From an uncultured Thiohalocapsa sp. (lineage in GTDB: Bacteria > Pseudomonadota > Gammaproteobacteria > Chromatiales > Chromatiaceae): a stretch of DNA of 55,190 nucleotides. The notes below the pieces were generated by a model. It made no database searches. It saw only the letters and a list, made by a program, of their open reading frames with translations, and was not told the DNA's origin. Positions 33,587 to 42,356 of the stretch are shown here, piece after piece; position 1 is the first letter of the stretch; each line of letters opens with the position of its first letter. Both the position numbers and the translations under genes were made by a program. The stretch lies in contig NZ_CAJXYK010000042.1 of assembly GCF_913063425.1 (NCBI RefSeq), forward strand, positions 1-55,190, given 5' to 3'.

Positions 33587-33919
33587 CTACAGCGCCCCCT
33601 CGTCAGTCAGCGACATGATGCCGGCGGTGCTGCCGTCCCTGTACGCAATGCAGCGCCAGCGCGCGCGCTGCGGGCCGACGCCGACGATGACCTCAGTGCC
33701 GGCCTCGGCAAAGGAGGACGACAGCAGCACCACGTCCGGGTTGTTGGTCGCGCGGGTCACATCGCGCAGGCAGGCCTGCTCGGCAGGTGTCGGCATCCGC
33801 GAAGAGGCCGGCGCGGTGGCTTCGCGGTTGTCGCCGGTGGTCTCGGTGCAGCCCGAGAGCGCCAGCAGGAGGGCGGTTGCGCCCGTGGTCAACAGGGCGG
33901 GGATGCGGGAACGCTGCAT
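33587..33919 (-). CDS. Small lipoprotein of the lysozyme-inhibitor-like cluster (hypothetical)
   Basis: A 110-residue protein from ATG 33919 (GGAG upstream overlaps an alternative start at 33931). The signal peptide SRIPALLTTGATALLLALSGC ends in a lipobox (LSGC), so it is an anchored lipoprotein. The mature part has ACLRDVTRATNNPDVVLLSSSFAEAGTEVIVGVGPQRARWRCIAYRDGSTAGIMSLTDEG with two Cys that could pair. I know similar short envelope proteins only as uncharacterised. It sits between two decayed PliG-like copies and is the only intact gene of the group. Confidence 0.7.
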   Translation of the reverse strand: MQRSRIPALLTTGATALLLALSGCTETTGDNREATAPASSRMPTPAEQACLRDVTRATNNPDVVLLSSSFAEAGTEVIVGVGPQRARWRCIAYRDGSTAGIMSLTDEGAL

Positions 33920-34001
33920 GCTGATCTCCATTGAATGAATGTTTCCGCGAAGCCAGACCGACTGTCGTCCCCCGACTCCGCGCCGCGGATCGGCGATCCG
34001 C

Positions 34002-34405
34002 TCAGTCGATAATCATCTCCAGCCGGTAATTGGCGACCTCGTCGCGACGGGCGGCACTGCGCATCAGGTAGACACGGATCTTGTAGTCACCGCTCGCGGG
34101 TAACGGCCCCTCGAACTGATTGCCAGACGTGGAGCCGATGAACATGCCTCGTTCTCTTTGCCCGGCGCGATGATGTTGAAGTAGGCGGCGCCGTTGTCCG
34201 TGGCCATGCTGACGTTCATGAGCTGGCCTTCCTTGGCACCGAGCACGTAGTCGACACCCTCGTAGCCCTTGATGCTGTCCTCCACCGTCGCGCTGTCAGC
34301 GCCCTTGTGGAACTGAACGCGCTCGGTGCGGATGTCGTCGGCCAGCGCGAGGGTTGCGGTGCAGGCCAGGGTCACGGCACAGGCCGCACAGGTGATCAGA
34401 TGCAT
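34002..34405 (-). pseudogene. PliG-like (g-type lysozyme inhibitor-like) gene, frameshifted
   Basis: From ATG 34405: signal peptide (LITCAACAVTLACTATLALA), then DDIRTERVQFHKGADSATVEDSIKGYEGVDYVLGAKEGQLMNVSMATDNGAAYFNIIAPGKENEA. The frame breaks near 34145, one base short, and continues MFIGSTSGNQFEGPLPASGDYKIRVYLMRSAARRDEVANYRLEMIID with a TGA at 34002. The pattern F.KGA..A...G.I.GY...Y.L.A..GQ, LPASG.Y.IRV and RR.E..NYRL resembles PliG-type periplasmic lysozyme inhibitors. Intact relative at 44681-45436. The resemblance is by eye. Confidence 0.65.
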
Positions 34406-34766
34406 GATGAATACCTATCGAAAACACAAAACCAAGGAGGGCAGCCCTTCGTCACAGGGCGCGAGCAGATGGCGCCGTTGTCGGGCAGATGCCATTCGCC
34501 CTGCTGGGTAGAGATCTGGGAACGATCTGGGCATAGTCCGGAAACAGCCGGCACAGCGTGCGAGACTGCGATTGCGCAAGGCCTTCGCGCTCAACCCCAC
34601 ACAGAGGCTGAGAGCCTGACCGGGCATCCTCCTACCCACGGCAGGTACGCCAGTTCCGTCGCCGGTCCCTGAGCCAAGCGTTGCGCGGACATTAACGACT
34701 CCCTGCTGCCGTGCACATTGGAAGGAACACGTCAGGATTCTCCCGACGCACGGCGCAGGCGCAGAG
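34406..34766. other. Gap between decayed lysozyme-inhibitor-like genes
   Basis: No gene supported. Short open frames on both strands lack family features. It probably holds the former promoter of the PliG-like gene at its left end. Confidence 0.4.
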
Positions 34767-35036
34767 TCAAAGTGGCGGCCAGCGATCCCTCAATGCGTCA
34801 ATGCGACAGCGGCACTCGCGCTTGACGCTGCCGCGCATGTCGTCGCTCTTCCAGCAATCGTCGCGGCCCTTGATCCAGCCACGCTGCTCCGCCTTTAGCA
34901 GTTTCCCGTCGGCGGCAGAGCTCTGCCCCAGCACGCGGCCTTAGGGCGAGGTCAGACTCCGATCGAGATCCGCGAGCTCGGCGTCATCGCAGATGAGCCG
35001 CTCGACACTGTTGGACGCCCTGGCGCAAGGGAAGCA
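34767..35036 (-). pseudogene. LprI/DUF1311-like gene remnant with in-frame TAA
   Basis: One continuous minus-strand frame: CFPCARASNSVERLICDDAELADLDRSLTSP, then TAA (34941-34943), then GRVLGQSSAADGKLLKAEQRGWIKGRDDCWKSDDMRGSVKRECRCRIDALRDRWPPL and a TGA at 34767. This is the LprI/YecT (DUF1311) pattern: C.KA...VE..IC.D.ELA.LD..L and LL.AEQR.W...RD.C. The TAA is best explained as Tyr to stop. No signal peptide is found upstream, so the gene has also lost its start. LprI-family domains have been linked to lysozyme inhibition. Confidence 0.7.
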
Positions 35037-35236
35037 CGTCCTCCACGCTGTCCGAAAAGCGCTGCACTCAGGCTATGCCTTACGCGAAGCCCCTGATTGC
35101 AGCGAGGCAATGCCGGCGCGACCATGTTCGCGTGGGTGCCGTCGCGTGTGCACCACGGCCCTCCAATCAGGGCGCAACACATCATCTTTAGAAACCCCAA
35201 CACCCATCACACCACTCGAAGCGAGGTCGACCGTCA

Positions 35237-35437
35237 ATGAACTGGGATCAGATCAAGGGCAAATGGCATCAGGTGAAGGGCTCGATCCGAGCCAAGTGGG
35301 GCGAGCTCACTGACGATGAAGTGGAGGAGCTGGACGGCAATCGCGAAAAAATGGTCGGCAAGATTCAGGAGAAGTACGGTGTCGCCAAGGATGAGGCCGA
35401 AAAGCAAGTGGACGAGTGGACCAAGAGCCACGGCTGA
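35237..35437 (+). CDS. CsbD family stress protein
   Basis: A 66-residue CsbD-like protein: MNWDQIKGKWHQVKGSIRAKWGELTDDEVEELDGNREKMVGKIQEKYGVAKDEAEKQVDEW, full length for the family. Soluble, helical and abundant under general stress in many bacteria; molecular function unknown. GAGG ten bases upstream. Followed by a GlsB/YeaQ gene 114 bases on. Confidence 0.93.
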   Translation: MNWDQIKGKWHQVKGSIRAKWGELTDDEVEELDGNREKMVGKIQEKYGVAKDEAEKQVDEWTKSHG

Positions 35438-35551
35438 CGCCCGCAAACCGCGTTCAGCAACCGCTGCGGACGTGCCGCAGCTCGCCGCGGCTCCCTGTGC
35501 CCTGCTGACGCAACCGATCTGTCACCCGTAACCCTTCCACAGGAATCAACT

Positions 35552-35806
35552 ATGGATCTCACGAGTCTTTTGATCTTTCTCGCCATCGGCGCGGTTGCCG
35601 GCTGGCTCGCCGGCATCGTCATGCGCGGCGGCGGCTTCGGTCTCGTCGGCAACATCATCGTCGGTATCATCGGCGCCGTGGTGGGCGGCTTCGCCTTCGG
35701 CTTGCTCGGCATCACCACCACCGGGCTGCTCGGCTCCATCGTCACTGCCACCGTGGGCGCGCTGATCCTGCTGCTGATCGTCGGCTTCCTGAAGAAAACG
35801 GCGTAA
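35552..35806 (+). CDS. GlsB/YeaQ/YmgE family membrane protein
   Basis: An 84-residue protein with three glycine-rich hydrophobic helices: FLAIGAVAGWLAGIVMRGGGFGLVGNIIVGIIGAVVGGFAFGLLG and STVTATVGALILLLIVGFLKK-like end (SIVTATVGALILLLIVGFLKKTA). Transglycosylase-associated/GlsB family, stress-induced in the inner membrane. AGGA seven bases before the ATG. Neighbouring CsbD and LysM genes indicate an envelope-stress group. Confidence 0.93.
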   Translation: MDLTSLLIFLAIGAVAGWLAGIVMRGGGFGLVGNIIVGIIGAVVGGFAFGLLGITTTGLLGSIVTATVGALILLLIVGFLKKTA

Positions 35807-36238
35807 CGCGGAGCCGCCGCCACGACGCTGGCGGCGGCTCAAGACCACCTTCAGCGACTGAGGCGGTGTCCCATCCCGCCGTTCCCCTTCCCATCCAACG
35901 CCGCCACGGTCACATCCCGACTGCTGATTCCGACGACTGATTCCGACTGCTGGGCGAAGACGGCGGGCATAGAGTGACTGGCGCCGGGCCGCGGAGCGCC
36001 TGAGGCAAGGGAGCAATTGCTGTCGGCGAACTGACGTCCACCAGCCCCAGGATGCCGACGGAACTCGGCGTACCCGGGTCCTGCCGCGCAACTCCCACAG
36101 AGCGCCGATCAGTCTCCGTCAATGCGGTGTGACCTGGTGGGCCGCCGCGGACCTGTGAAGCCAGGCGACGCTGGGCCGGGCCGGGCTCGGTGTGCCGATG
36201 CGACCAGCCAGCCCAAGCTTCCGGCCCGGGACTCAGCC
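35807..36238. other. Gap between convergent GlsB-like and LysM genes
   Basis: Contains the strong hairpin at 35811-35840. The rest is GC-rich without a supportable gene; short frames have no family features. Confidence 0.4.
35811..35840 (+). terminator. Hairpin after the GlsB/YeaQ gene
   Basis: GAGCCGCCGCCA and TGGCGGCGGCTC, exact 12-bp arms around CGACGC, five bases after the stop codon. No U-run follows, so it may stop transcription weakly or protect the 3-prime end. Confidence 0.6.
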
Positions 36239-36676
36239 TCAGGCGAGTCCTTTGGGAATACGGATCTTCTGTCCGGGAAAGATCTTGTCCGCGTCCTTGA
36301 TGACCTCTTTGTTCGCGTCGACGATCTTCGGATAGACGTTGGCATCGCCATAGAAACGCTTGGCGATGGCGGAGAGGGTATCGCCCTGCTCGATGACGTA
36401 GAACTCGACGTCAGCGGACGGCGGCGGCGCCTCGAGCCCGTCCACCCTGACCTCCTCGACGCCCTTCACATTACCGGCCATGAGCACGGCCTTTTCCATG
36501 GCCTCAGCGCTCGCCGCCTTGCCGCTCAGCGACACGACGCCGTTGTCGTACTTCACATCCAGGCCGTCGATGCCGGGGTTATCGGACTCGATCTCCTGCC
36601 TGATCTTGTCGCTGGCCTCGGCCTCTTTGCCGAAGAGGCTCTTGCCGATGTTCTTGGCGAAATTGAAAAGACCCAT
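36239..36676 (-). CDS. BON-LysM protein, Kbp (YgaU)-like
   Basis: A 145-residue protein of the Kbp/YgaU type: MGLFNFAKNIGKSLFGKEAEASDKI, a BON domain (residues about 25-88; GLDVKYDNGVVSLSGKAASAEAMEKAVLMAGNVKGVEEVRVDGLEA) and a C-terminal LysM (about 93-141; YVIEQGDTLSAIAKRFYGDANVYPKIVDANKEVIKDADKIFPGQKIRIP). E. coli Kbp is a soluble K+ sensor needed under high potassium. No signal peptide, as in Kbp. Convergent with the CsbD/GlsB genes. Confidence 0.92.
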   Translation of the reverse strand: MGLFNFAKNIGKSLFGKEAEASDKIRQEIESDNPGIDGLDVKYDNGVVSLSGKAASAEAMEKAVLMAGNVKGVEEVRVDGLEAPPPSADVEFYVIEQGDTLSAIAKRFYGDANVYPKIVDANKEVIKDADKIFPGQKIRIPKGLA

Positions 36677-37190
36677 GGTGATGATTTCCCGTTGTCGTGG
36701 TGAACGAAGGACGATGCCGCTCGGGTCGACGTTGCAGGTACGGGCAGCGTGCCCGGGTGTGATTGGTGAGCGCCGCAAGCTAACACCGCCCCATGAATAC
36801 AGCAAGTGCCAAACACAGCAAAGCCGGGACCCTTGGGCCGGAATACCACCCCGCTCGACGGACGCGGCCAAGCCGAAGCGGCACCCGTTCCCGCCGCGAT
36901 GACTCCAGGCCCGCAACCACGAGAGCACAACCAAGTCGACCGCGGCGGTTGCAGGGTCGTTCAATCGCGCGGCAGGTCGTGTCAGGCAAGTCCGTACGCA
37001 TTTCCACCGAATACGAAAGACCACACAACCAAAAAACTTGCGATTTCAGTCGAAGTATTGTACACAGAGCCCTGAAAGCACGCAGATTTTTGATCTGCAT
37101 GACCAGTGCCGCCAGCGGCAACGAAGCGCGCTGCATGACAGCGGCGTCGGCGTTGAATGCAGTTCGCCAGCGAACGCAGGAGATTTCGTC
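36677..37190. other. Divergent control region between Kbp-like and YkuD genes
   Basis: No gene. About 37000-37090 is more AT-rich than its surroundings and includes a small hairpin at 37082-37098 (GCAGAT/ATCTGC). Promoters for both divergent genes should lie here; none is clear enough to call. Confidence 0.4.
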
Positions 37191-38207
37191 ATGATGTCCA
37201 AGCCCATTCACCGCAGAACCGCTTTGCTGCGGCTCGCCGCACTCGCCGGCACGCCGCTCTTCGCCGGCAGCCATGCCATCGGTGAGGAAGTCATCAAAGA
37301 GATTCACATGCTCAAGCCGGGCGAATTCACCTGGCATCCGGAGCGCTCGCCCAAGGGCGCGGTGGCCATCGTCGTGTCCATTCCGGAGCAATTGGTCCAC
37401 GTCTACCGCAACGGCATCCGCATTGCGGTGTCCACCTGTTCCACCGGCCGCGAGGGCCACGCGACACCCACGGGTGTCTTCAGGGTGCTGCAGAAGGACA
37501 AGGATCACCGCTCGTCCACCTACAACAACGCGCCCATGCCGAACATGAACCGGCTCACCTGGGACGGCATCGCGCTGCACGCCGGCAATTTGCCGGCGTA
37601 TCCGGCGTCGCACGGGTGCGTACGCCTGCCGCTGGCCTTCTCCGAGCGGCTCTGGACCGTGACGCATCTCGGCACACCGGTGATCATCGCCGGCGCACAT
37701 TCGGACCCCTGGGAGCTGACCCACCCCGGCATGGTGCTCGGCGCCGACGCGGAAGACGAGCTCGAAGCGGCTGTCGCGGCCCTGGAGGACAAGCGCCACC
37801 CCGCCGACTGGGACAGCATGCAGGAATACCCCGTCACCACCGTCGTCGCCTCGACGCTGGACGGCAGGATCGACCTCATCGAGGACGGCCGTGTCGTCGC
37901 CGAGGGCAGCCTCTCGGTGGACGGCACGCCGGGCGCCTTCGGCTCCCATGTGCTGATCCTGAAGGGCGCCCACGACGGCAGCAAGGGCCTCACCTGGCAG
38001 GCCATCAGTCACCACGAGCGCCCGGGCACGACGCTCGCGGGCGGCATGTCCGCAGACGCCCTCATCGCCCGGCTGCGCGCCAATGCGAGCTTCCGCCGCA
38101 GCATGCAGCGGCGCATGCATCCGGGCATGGTGCTGGTGGTGACCGACCTGTCGCTGCACCCGGACCGGCGCTCGGACACGGACTTCGTGATCATGCGCAG
38201 CGCCTGA
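37191..38207 (+). CDS. L,D-transpeptidase (YkuD family)
   Basis: A 338-residue protein from ATG 37191 with GGAG eight bases upstream. The N-terminus MMSKPIHRRTALLRLAALAGTPLFAGSHA is a signal peptide with an Arg-Arg pair (possible Tat). The YkuD domain spans about 57-170: AIVVSIPEQLVHVYRNGIRIAVSTCSTGREGHATPTGVFRVL and LHAGNLPAYPASHGCVRLP with catalytic Cys 143. The C-terminal 160 residues (EYPVTTVVASTLDGRIDLIEDGRVVAEG...) are a separate domain I do not recognise. Crosslinks murein or attaches proteins to it. Second L,D-transpeptidase in the window. Confidence 0.9.
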   Translation: MMSKPIHRRTALLRLAALAGTPLFAGSHAIGEEVIKEIHMLKPGEFTWHPERSPKGAVAIVVSIPEQLVHVYRNGIRIAVSTCSTGREGHATPTGVFRVLQKDKDHRSSTYNNAPMPNMNRLTWDGIALHAGNLPAYPASHGCVRLPLAFSERLWTVTHLGTPVIIAGAHSDPWELTHPGMVLGADAEDELEAAVAALEDKRHPADWDSMQEYPVTTVVASTLDGRIDLIEDGRVVAEGSLSVDGTPGAFGSHVLILKGAHDGSKGLTWQAISHHERPGTTLAGGMSADALIARLRANASFRRSMQRRMHPGMVLVVTDLSLHPDRRSDTDFVIMRSA

Positions 38208-38297
38208 AGCCGCGGCCACGGCGCCGTGGCGCATCCGCAGCGCATCGCCACCGCCTAAGCCGGTGCCCAAGGCTGGAGCCCGATGCAAATCCGGCGC

Positions 38298-38579
38298 TCA
38301 GCTCGATTGCCGCCGGCGGGCGGCCAGGACACGGCAAAGGGCCGCGAGCAGGAGCAGGTTCAGCAGCGGGCAGAGTGCGGCCACCCATGGACGTATGGGC
38401 TCGGGCAGGTCGCCGAGCCAGGCGACCCAAGGCTGCCCCAGCAGGATCACGAAGACCCATGACAGCGGGTCCCGCGCCTGCCCCAACCAGCCGAAGGTCC
38501 CGATCAGACCGATCCCGAGCGCCAAGACATAAGCGAGCGCCAGGAAACCGAGGGTCCATGCACAAAATGTCCTTGCCAT
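38298..38579 (-). CDS. Small multi-helix membrane protein (hypothetical)
   Basis: A 93-residue protein from ATG 38579: three hydrophobic helices (CAWTLGFLALAYVLALGIGLIGTF, PLSWVFVILLGQPWVAWLG, WVAALCPLLNLLLLAALCRVL) and a short Arg-rich end. Composition and helix spacing look coding. No strong RBS and no family known to me. Convergent with the YkuD gene. Confidence 0.6.
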   Translation of the reverse strand: MARTFCAWTLGFLALAYVLALGIGLIGTFGWLGQARDPLSWVFVILLGQPWVAWLGDLPEPIRPWVAALCPLLNLLLLAALCRVLAARRRQSS

Positions 38580-39227
38580 GGCTATCCGCGCCGGGCTTCC
38601 CAGAGCGGCAGGGTTCCCAAGCGCCCGGCATCGACAGAGCCACCATTCGGACAGCGTGCGGCGAACAGGGACATTGCATGCTGGAGGACACTGGCGAAAG
38701 CCACAGCAGGCGGGATCATCGGCATGAGCGCCAACGGACTCGCTCGGCGCATGCGGTGGGTGGGCTTGTCGTGCATAGGCGGTCGAGCATCCATCGGCCT
38801 CACTGGCGGGACATGGGCTTGCAGGCTGCGCAATGGCAAGGCGTTGCCAGTCGTCCCGCCCGCAGACCACCCCTGAGACGACCTGCTGATGCTAGCCTAG
38901 CGTCATGGGCCTGTAATGTCAGTGCATTTACGTCAGTCGTTCTCCTACAAGCCCGATGGCCCAACCCCCGATGGCCCAACCCGTTCATGCAGGCAGGTGT
39001 CGGGCATCGGCCAGGGCTCGCCGCACAGGCTCTGCCAGGGGAGTGGAGTCCGCCAATCACCCATCGAGACACCGCGGCAGGTGCAGCCACAGGCGCCGCA
39101 GCCAATGCCGGAGCGTCGCCGGCCTGTGCCGGCGCAGCAGGGCGCCGGGCCGTCTTGGGCTCCGCAGGCACTCGCACGTTATGATGCGGCGTCCACCGCA
39201 ATCGATCCTGGTCACCCCAATCCGCGC
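38580..39227. other. Gene-poor stretch before the coiled-coil remnant
   Basis: About 650 bases without a supported gene. It contains a tandem CCCGATGGCCCAAC duplication near 38951-38980. Open frames on both strands have arbitrary composition. Confidence 0.4.
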
Positions 39228-39481
39228 ATGATCGTCGCACTCAAGTCCTACGAGCAGCTGACCGAGGCCACAGATGACCGGGAGCGCTTCCAGCTCATCG
39301 TGGATGCCATTGGCGCGCTGGAAGAGGGTCGGCTGAACAGTGCCGACTTGGCGCGCACCACCGATGTGCACGCAACGGAGCTCCGCCTACAACAGGCGTT
39401 AATCGTCAGATCCTATGGATGATCGGTGCCGTGGCTACGGTGGTGGGCCTGATCCGTCTGCTGGACTATCTGCTGGCTTAG
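39228..39481 (+). pseudogene. Coiled-coil protein with C-terminal membrane anchor, frameshifted
   Basis: Frame 1 from ATG 39228 reads IVALKSYEQLTEATDDRERFQLIVDAIGALEEGRLNSADLARTTDVHATELRLQQALIVRS and stops; a one-base shift at about 39415 continues LWMIGAVATVVGLIRLLDYLLA to the TAG at 39481. The order (helical region, TTDVHATELRLQQ coiled coil, single TM helix at the end) is that of small DUF1640-like coiled-coil membrane proteins. One indel restores it. No RBS seen, so the true start may be lost. Confidence 0.5.
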
Positions 39482-39591
39482 GCGACCGCGCCCCGCGGCG
39501 TCGCGCAACTGCCGCTGCTGTCATGCGAGCACAACCCCAATCAGTGGACGCGGCCGGCAGCCCCGCCGTCCACAAGACGCATTCAGACCCA

Positions 39592-41682
39592 ATGCCGGCT
39601 GTCTTTCACCACCTATACGCCGGCGTCTGCGCCATTATGTGCATCGTCGGCACGTCAGTGGCCGGCGCCGGCGCCGGCGCGCAGGGCACAGCCCCCAGGG
39701 GCGACGACCTGCTGGACCTGCCCTTCGACGAGCTGCTTCAGGTGGAAATCAAGAGCGCCGGCAAGCGCGCGGAGGAGATTCGGGACATACCCGCCAGCGT
39801 CACCATCGTCACCCGCGACGAGATCGCCCGCTACGGCTGGCAGACGCTGGAGCAGGTGCTCGCCCACACGCCGGGCTTTTTCGTGCTGAGCAACACCGAA
39901 GAGCGCTTCATCGGCACCCGCGGAGCCGTGGGCGGCGGCGTTCAGTTCCTGGTGAACGGCATCGCCCAGCATCCCTCCCGTCAGAAGACGCTGACGGTGC
40001 CGGAGATCGCGCGCCTGGACATCCCGGTGGAGTCCATCGACCGCATCGAGATCATCCGCGGCCCCATGAGCGTGATCTACGGCAACAATGCCTTCCAGGG
40101 CGTGGTCAACATCGTCGCTGATGCCATCGCCGAGCGCGGCCCGCGCGTGTCGGCGAGCGGCGGCAACCGCGGCACCGCCGGCGCCTTCGCGCGCCTGGGC
40201 CAGCAACACCGCGACAGCTTCTGGCTGCTGAATGCCGGTGCGCGGCGCGACGACGGTCTGGCCGGCGCCTACGCGGACATGATGAGCCCGGAGCAGCTCG
40301 CCGCGCTGGACCCGGCCATGAACCAGGACATGGACGGTGACACGGACCAGCAGACGGCGAGCGTCCAGCTCGCGGCGGGCTGGCGCGGCCTGCGTGCGGA
40401 CCTGCGCTGGAACCAGCGCGACTACGGGATCTATGCGCTGACACCGGCCTTCGACGACGGCACCCGCATCCGGCTCGATACCCTGCATGCAAGCCTGGGC
40501 TATGCGCACCGCTTCGACGACCGCCTCGGCCTGCGCGTCACCGCCACCCACAGCCAGGAGCACTATGACACTTACCAGGCGGACTTCCTGTTCCCCGACA
40601 TCGACGCGGACCAGGACCAAAGCGCCCGCCGCTGGGAGCTGGAGCTGGACCTGCACTGGCGCCCCGAGCCGCGGCTGGACACCCTGTTCGGCTACCGCTT
40701 CCTTCAGGTGGACCAGGTGCGCAATCGCATCGAATCCGCGCTGCTGCTGGACGCCACCGACCACCTCGACGACTACCGTATCCACGACCTGTTCGCCGAG
40801 GCCGGCTGGCAGATCCATCCCCAGCTGCGGCTCGTGGCCGGCGCCCGACTGTCGCTGCTGCCCGGTCGCTATCGCTTCGAGCGCGACAACCGGCGCACCG
40901 GGCAGCGCACAGCGACCACCCTGCGCCTTAAGGACGACAAACAGCTGAACGGCCGTGCAGCGCTGCTGTGGAGCCCCAATGATTACAGCGTCGTGAAGCT
41001 CATCTGGGGCACCGCCTCCCAGGACACCGGCGACGCCTCCTTCGCGGCGCTGGAGCAGATCCAGACGCTGGAGCTCAACACCAGACTGACCCGCGCGCGC
41101 TGGATGCTGAGCGCCAGCCTGTTTCAGAACCGCATCGACAACATCGCCCGCAGCATCCAGGTGCTGGACACCGCCACCGGCGACTACCTGCCGGTGGACG
41201 ACAATTCCGGCCGCTGGCGCACCCGGGGGCTGGAAGTCATCCTGGACGCACGCCCGCTGCCGGACCTGAGCCTGTCCGCGAGTCTCACCTGGCAGCACAC
41301 CGAAGACCGCGCGAGCGGCATCGAGCCCGGCTATTCCCCGGCCCTGCTCGCCAAGCTGCGGGCGGATTACCGCCGCGGCTCACTCACCTACGCCGCCTAC
41401 GCCCGCTACCTGGACGCGCTGAACGCGGACTGGGACTTCGTCACCGGCCCGGTACAGGGCGTCGTCAGCCGCATCGGCGAGCGCGTACCGGCCTACTGGG
41501 ACATCGGCCTCAACCTGCGCTGGCAGCCCCGCGCCGAGGGTGCCGGGCCCTATGCAGCGCTCAATGTCAGCAACCTGCTCGACACCGACAACCGCGACCC
41601 GGCCAATGAGCTGACAGATCTCGACCGCGGCCTCATCGGCCCCGGCCGGACCCTGACGGTCACCCTGGGCTACGCGTTCTGA
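39592..41682 (+). CDS. TonB-dependent outer membrane receptor
   Basis: A 696-residue receptor from ATG 39592 (signal peptide MPAVFHHLYAGVCAIMCIVGTSVAGAGAGAQG). The plug domain spans about 30-170: LPFDELLQVEIKSAGKRAEEIRDIPASVTIVTRDEIARYGWQTLEQVLAHTPGFFV and IEIIRGPMSVIYGNNAFQGVVNIV. The beta barrel ends in the aromatic signature TLTVTLGYAF. Position upstream of a YfiR-like protein and a two-component system suggests signalling-linked uptake. No classic extended signalling domain is present. Ligand unknown. Confidence 0.92.
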   Translation: MPAVFHHLYAGVCAIMCIVGTSVAGAGAGAQGTAPRGDDLLDLPFDELLQVEIKSAGKRAEEIRDIPASVTIVTRDEIARYGWQTLEQVLAHTPGFFVLSNTEERFIGTRGAVGGGVQFLVNGIAQHPSRQKTLTVPEIARLDIPVESIDRIEIIRGPMSVIYGNNAFQGVVNIVADAIAERGPRVSASGGNRGTAGAFARLGQQHRDSFWLLNAGARRDDGLAGAYADMMSPEQLAALDPAMNQDMDGDTDQQTASVQLAAGWRGLRADLRWNQRDYGIYALTPAFDDGTRIRLDTLHASLGYAHRFDDRLGLRVTATHSQEHYDTYQADFLFPDIDADQDQSARRWELELDLHWRPEPRLDTLFGYRFLQVDQVRNRIESALLLDATDHLDDYRIHDLFAEAGWQIHPQLRLVAGARLSLLPGRYRFERDNRRTGQRTATTLRLKDDKQLNGRAALLWSPNDYSVVKLIWGTASQDTGDASFAALEQIQTLELNTRLTRARWMLSASLFQNRIDNIARSIQVLDTATGDYLPVDDNSGRWRTRGLEVILDARPLPDLSLSASLTWQHTEDRASGIEPGYSPALLAKLRADYRRGSLTYAAYARYLDALNADWDFVTGPVQGVVSRIGERVPAYWDIGLNLRWQPRAEGAGPYAALNVSNLLDTDNRDPANELTDLDRGLIGPGRTLTVTLGYAF

Positions 41683-41778
41683 CGCCGCGCCGCTGCCGCA
41701 CCGCCGACGACAGCAGTGGGACCAGTCACAGTGCGGCACGCACGGATGCACCCTGACAGGCGTCCACGCCATGGGCGT

Positions 41779-42345
41779 ATGCGGCGCCGGGTCGTGTGCC
41801 GCGCTCGTCTCCGCTGGCTGCCGTCTGCAATGCTCCTGCTGGCGCTCGCCGCCGTCACGCCGGGCGCCCGTGCGGCGGACGACCCGGTACTCGGGCTCAA
41901 GGTCGCCTACCTGTACAACTTCACGCACTTCATCACCTGGCCCGAGGACGCCATCGGCAGCCACTTCCGCATCACCGTGCTCGGCGATCCGGCCATGGCG
42001 ACGGCGTTGCAGGCCCTGGAGCAGACCGACCGACAGGTGCAGGGCCGCCACATCCGCATCTCCACGGCGGCCGGCGACGCCGTGGGCAGCCAGATCCTGT
42101 TCATCGGTGCCGGCGCCACCGGGCAACTGCCCGCGCTGCTGGAGGCCACCGCCGCACGCCCGGTGCTGCTGGTGGCGGACACACCAGGGCTCGCCCGGCG
42201 CGGCGTCGCCATCAACTTTTTCCTGCGCCGGGACATTCTGGGGGAGGGGCAGCGCCTGCGCTTCAAGATCAACCCGGACAACCTCAACGGGCGCCGGCTC
42301 AGCGTCTCGGCGCAGCTCTACGACGTCGCCGAGATCGTCCGCTGA
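41779..42345 (+). CDS. YfiR-like (DUF4154) periplasmic protein
   Basis: A 188-residue protein from ATG 41779 with signal peptide RLRWLPSAMLLLALAAVTPGARA. The YfiR/DUF4154 core: LGLKVAYLYNFTHFITWPEDA, FRITVLGDPAMATALQALEQ, GRHIRIS, QILFIGAGATGQLPALLEATAARPVLLVADTPGLARRGVAINFFLRRDILGEGQRLRFKINPDNLNGRRLSVSAQLYDVAEIV. In Pseudomonas YfiR represses a membrane signalling partner. Here it lies 11 bases before a histidine kinase, so it may control that kinase rather than a cyclase. Confidence 0.9.
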   Translation: MRRRVVCRARLRWLPSAMLLLALAAVTPGARAADDPVLGLKVAYLYNFTHFITWPEDAIGSHFRITVLGDPAMATALQALEQTDRQVQGRHIRISTAAGDAVGSQILFIGAGATGQLPALLEATAARPVLLVADTPGLARRGVAINFFLRRDILGEGQRLRFKINPDNLNGRRLSVSAQLYDVAEIVR

Positions 42346-42356
42346 GGCCACACACC

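Noticed and set aside
38215-38230. 16-bp palindrome GCCACGGCGCCGTGGC after the YkuD gene
   Set aside because: Very short and fully GC-rich with no T-run or loop; too likely by composition to call a terminator or binding site.
39655-41298. 547-codon minus-strand frame opposite the TonB-dependent receptor
   Set aside because: Shadow frame caused by GC-rich codon use; the receptor on the plus strand has complete plug and barrel features.
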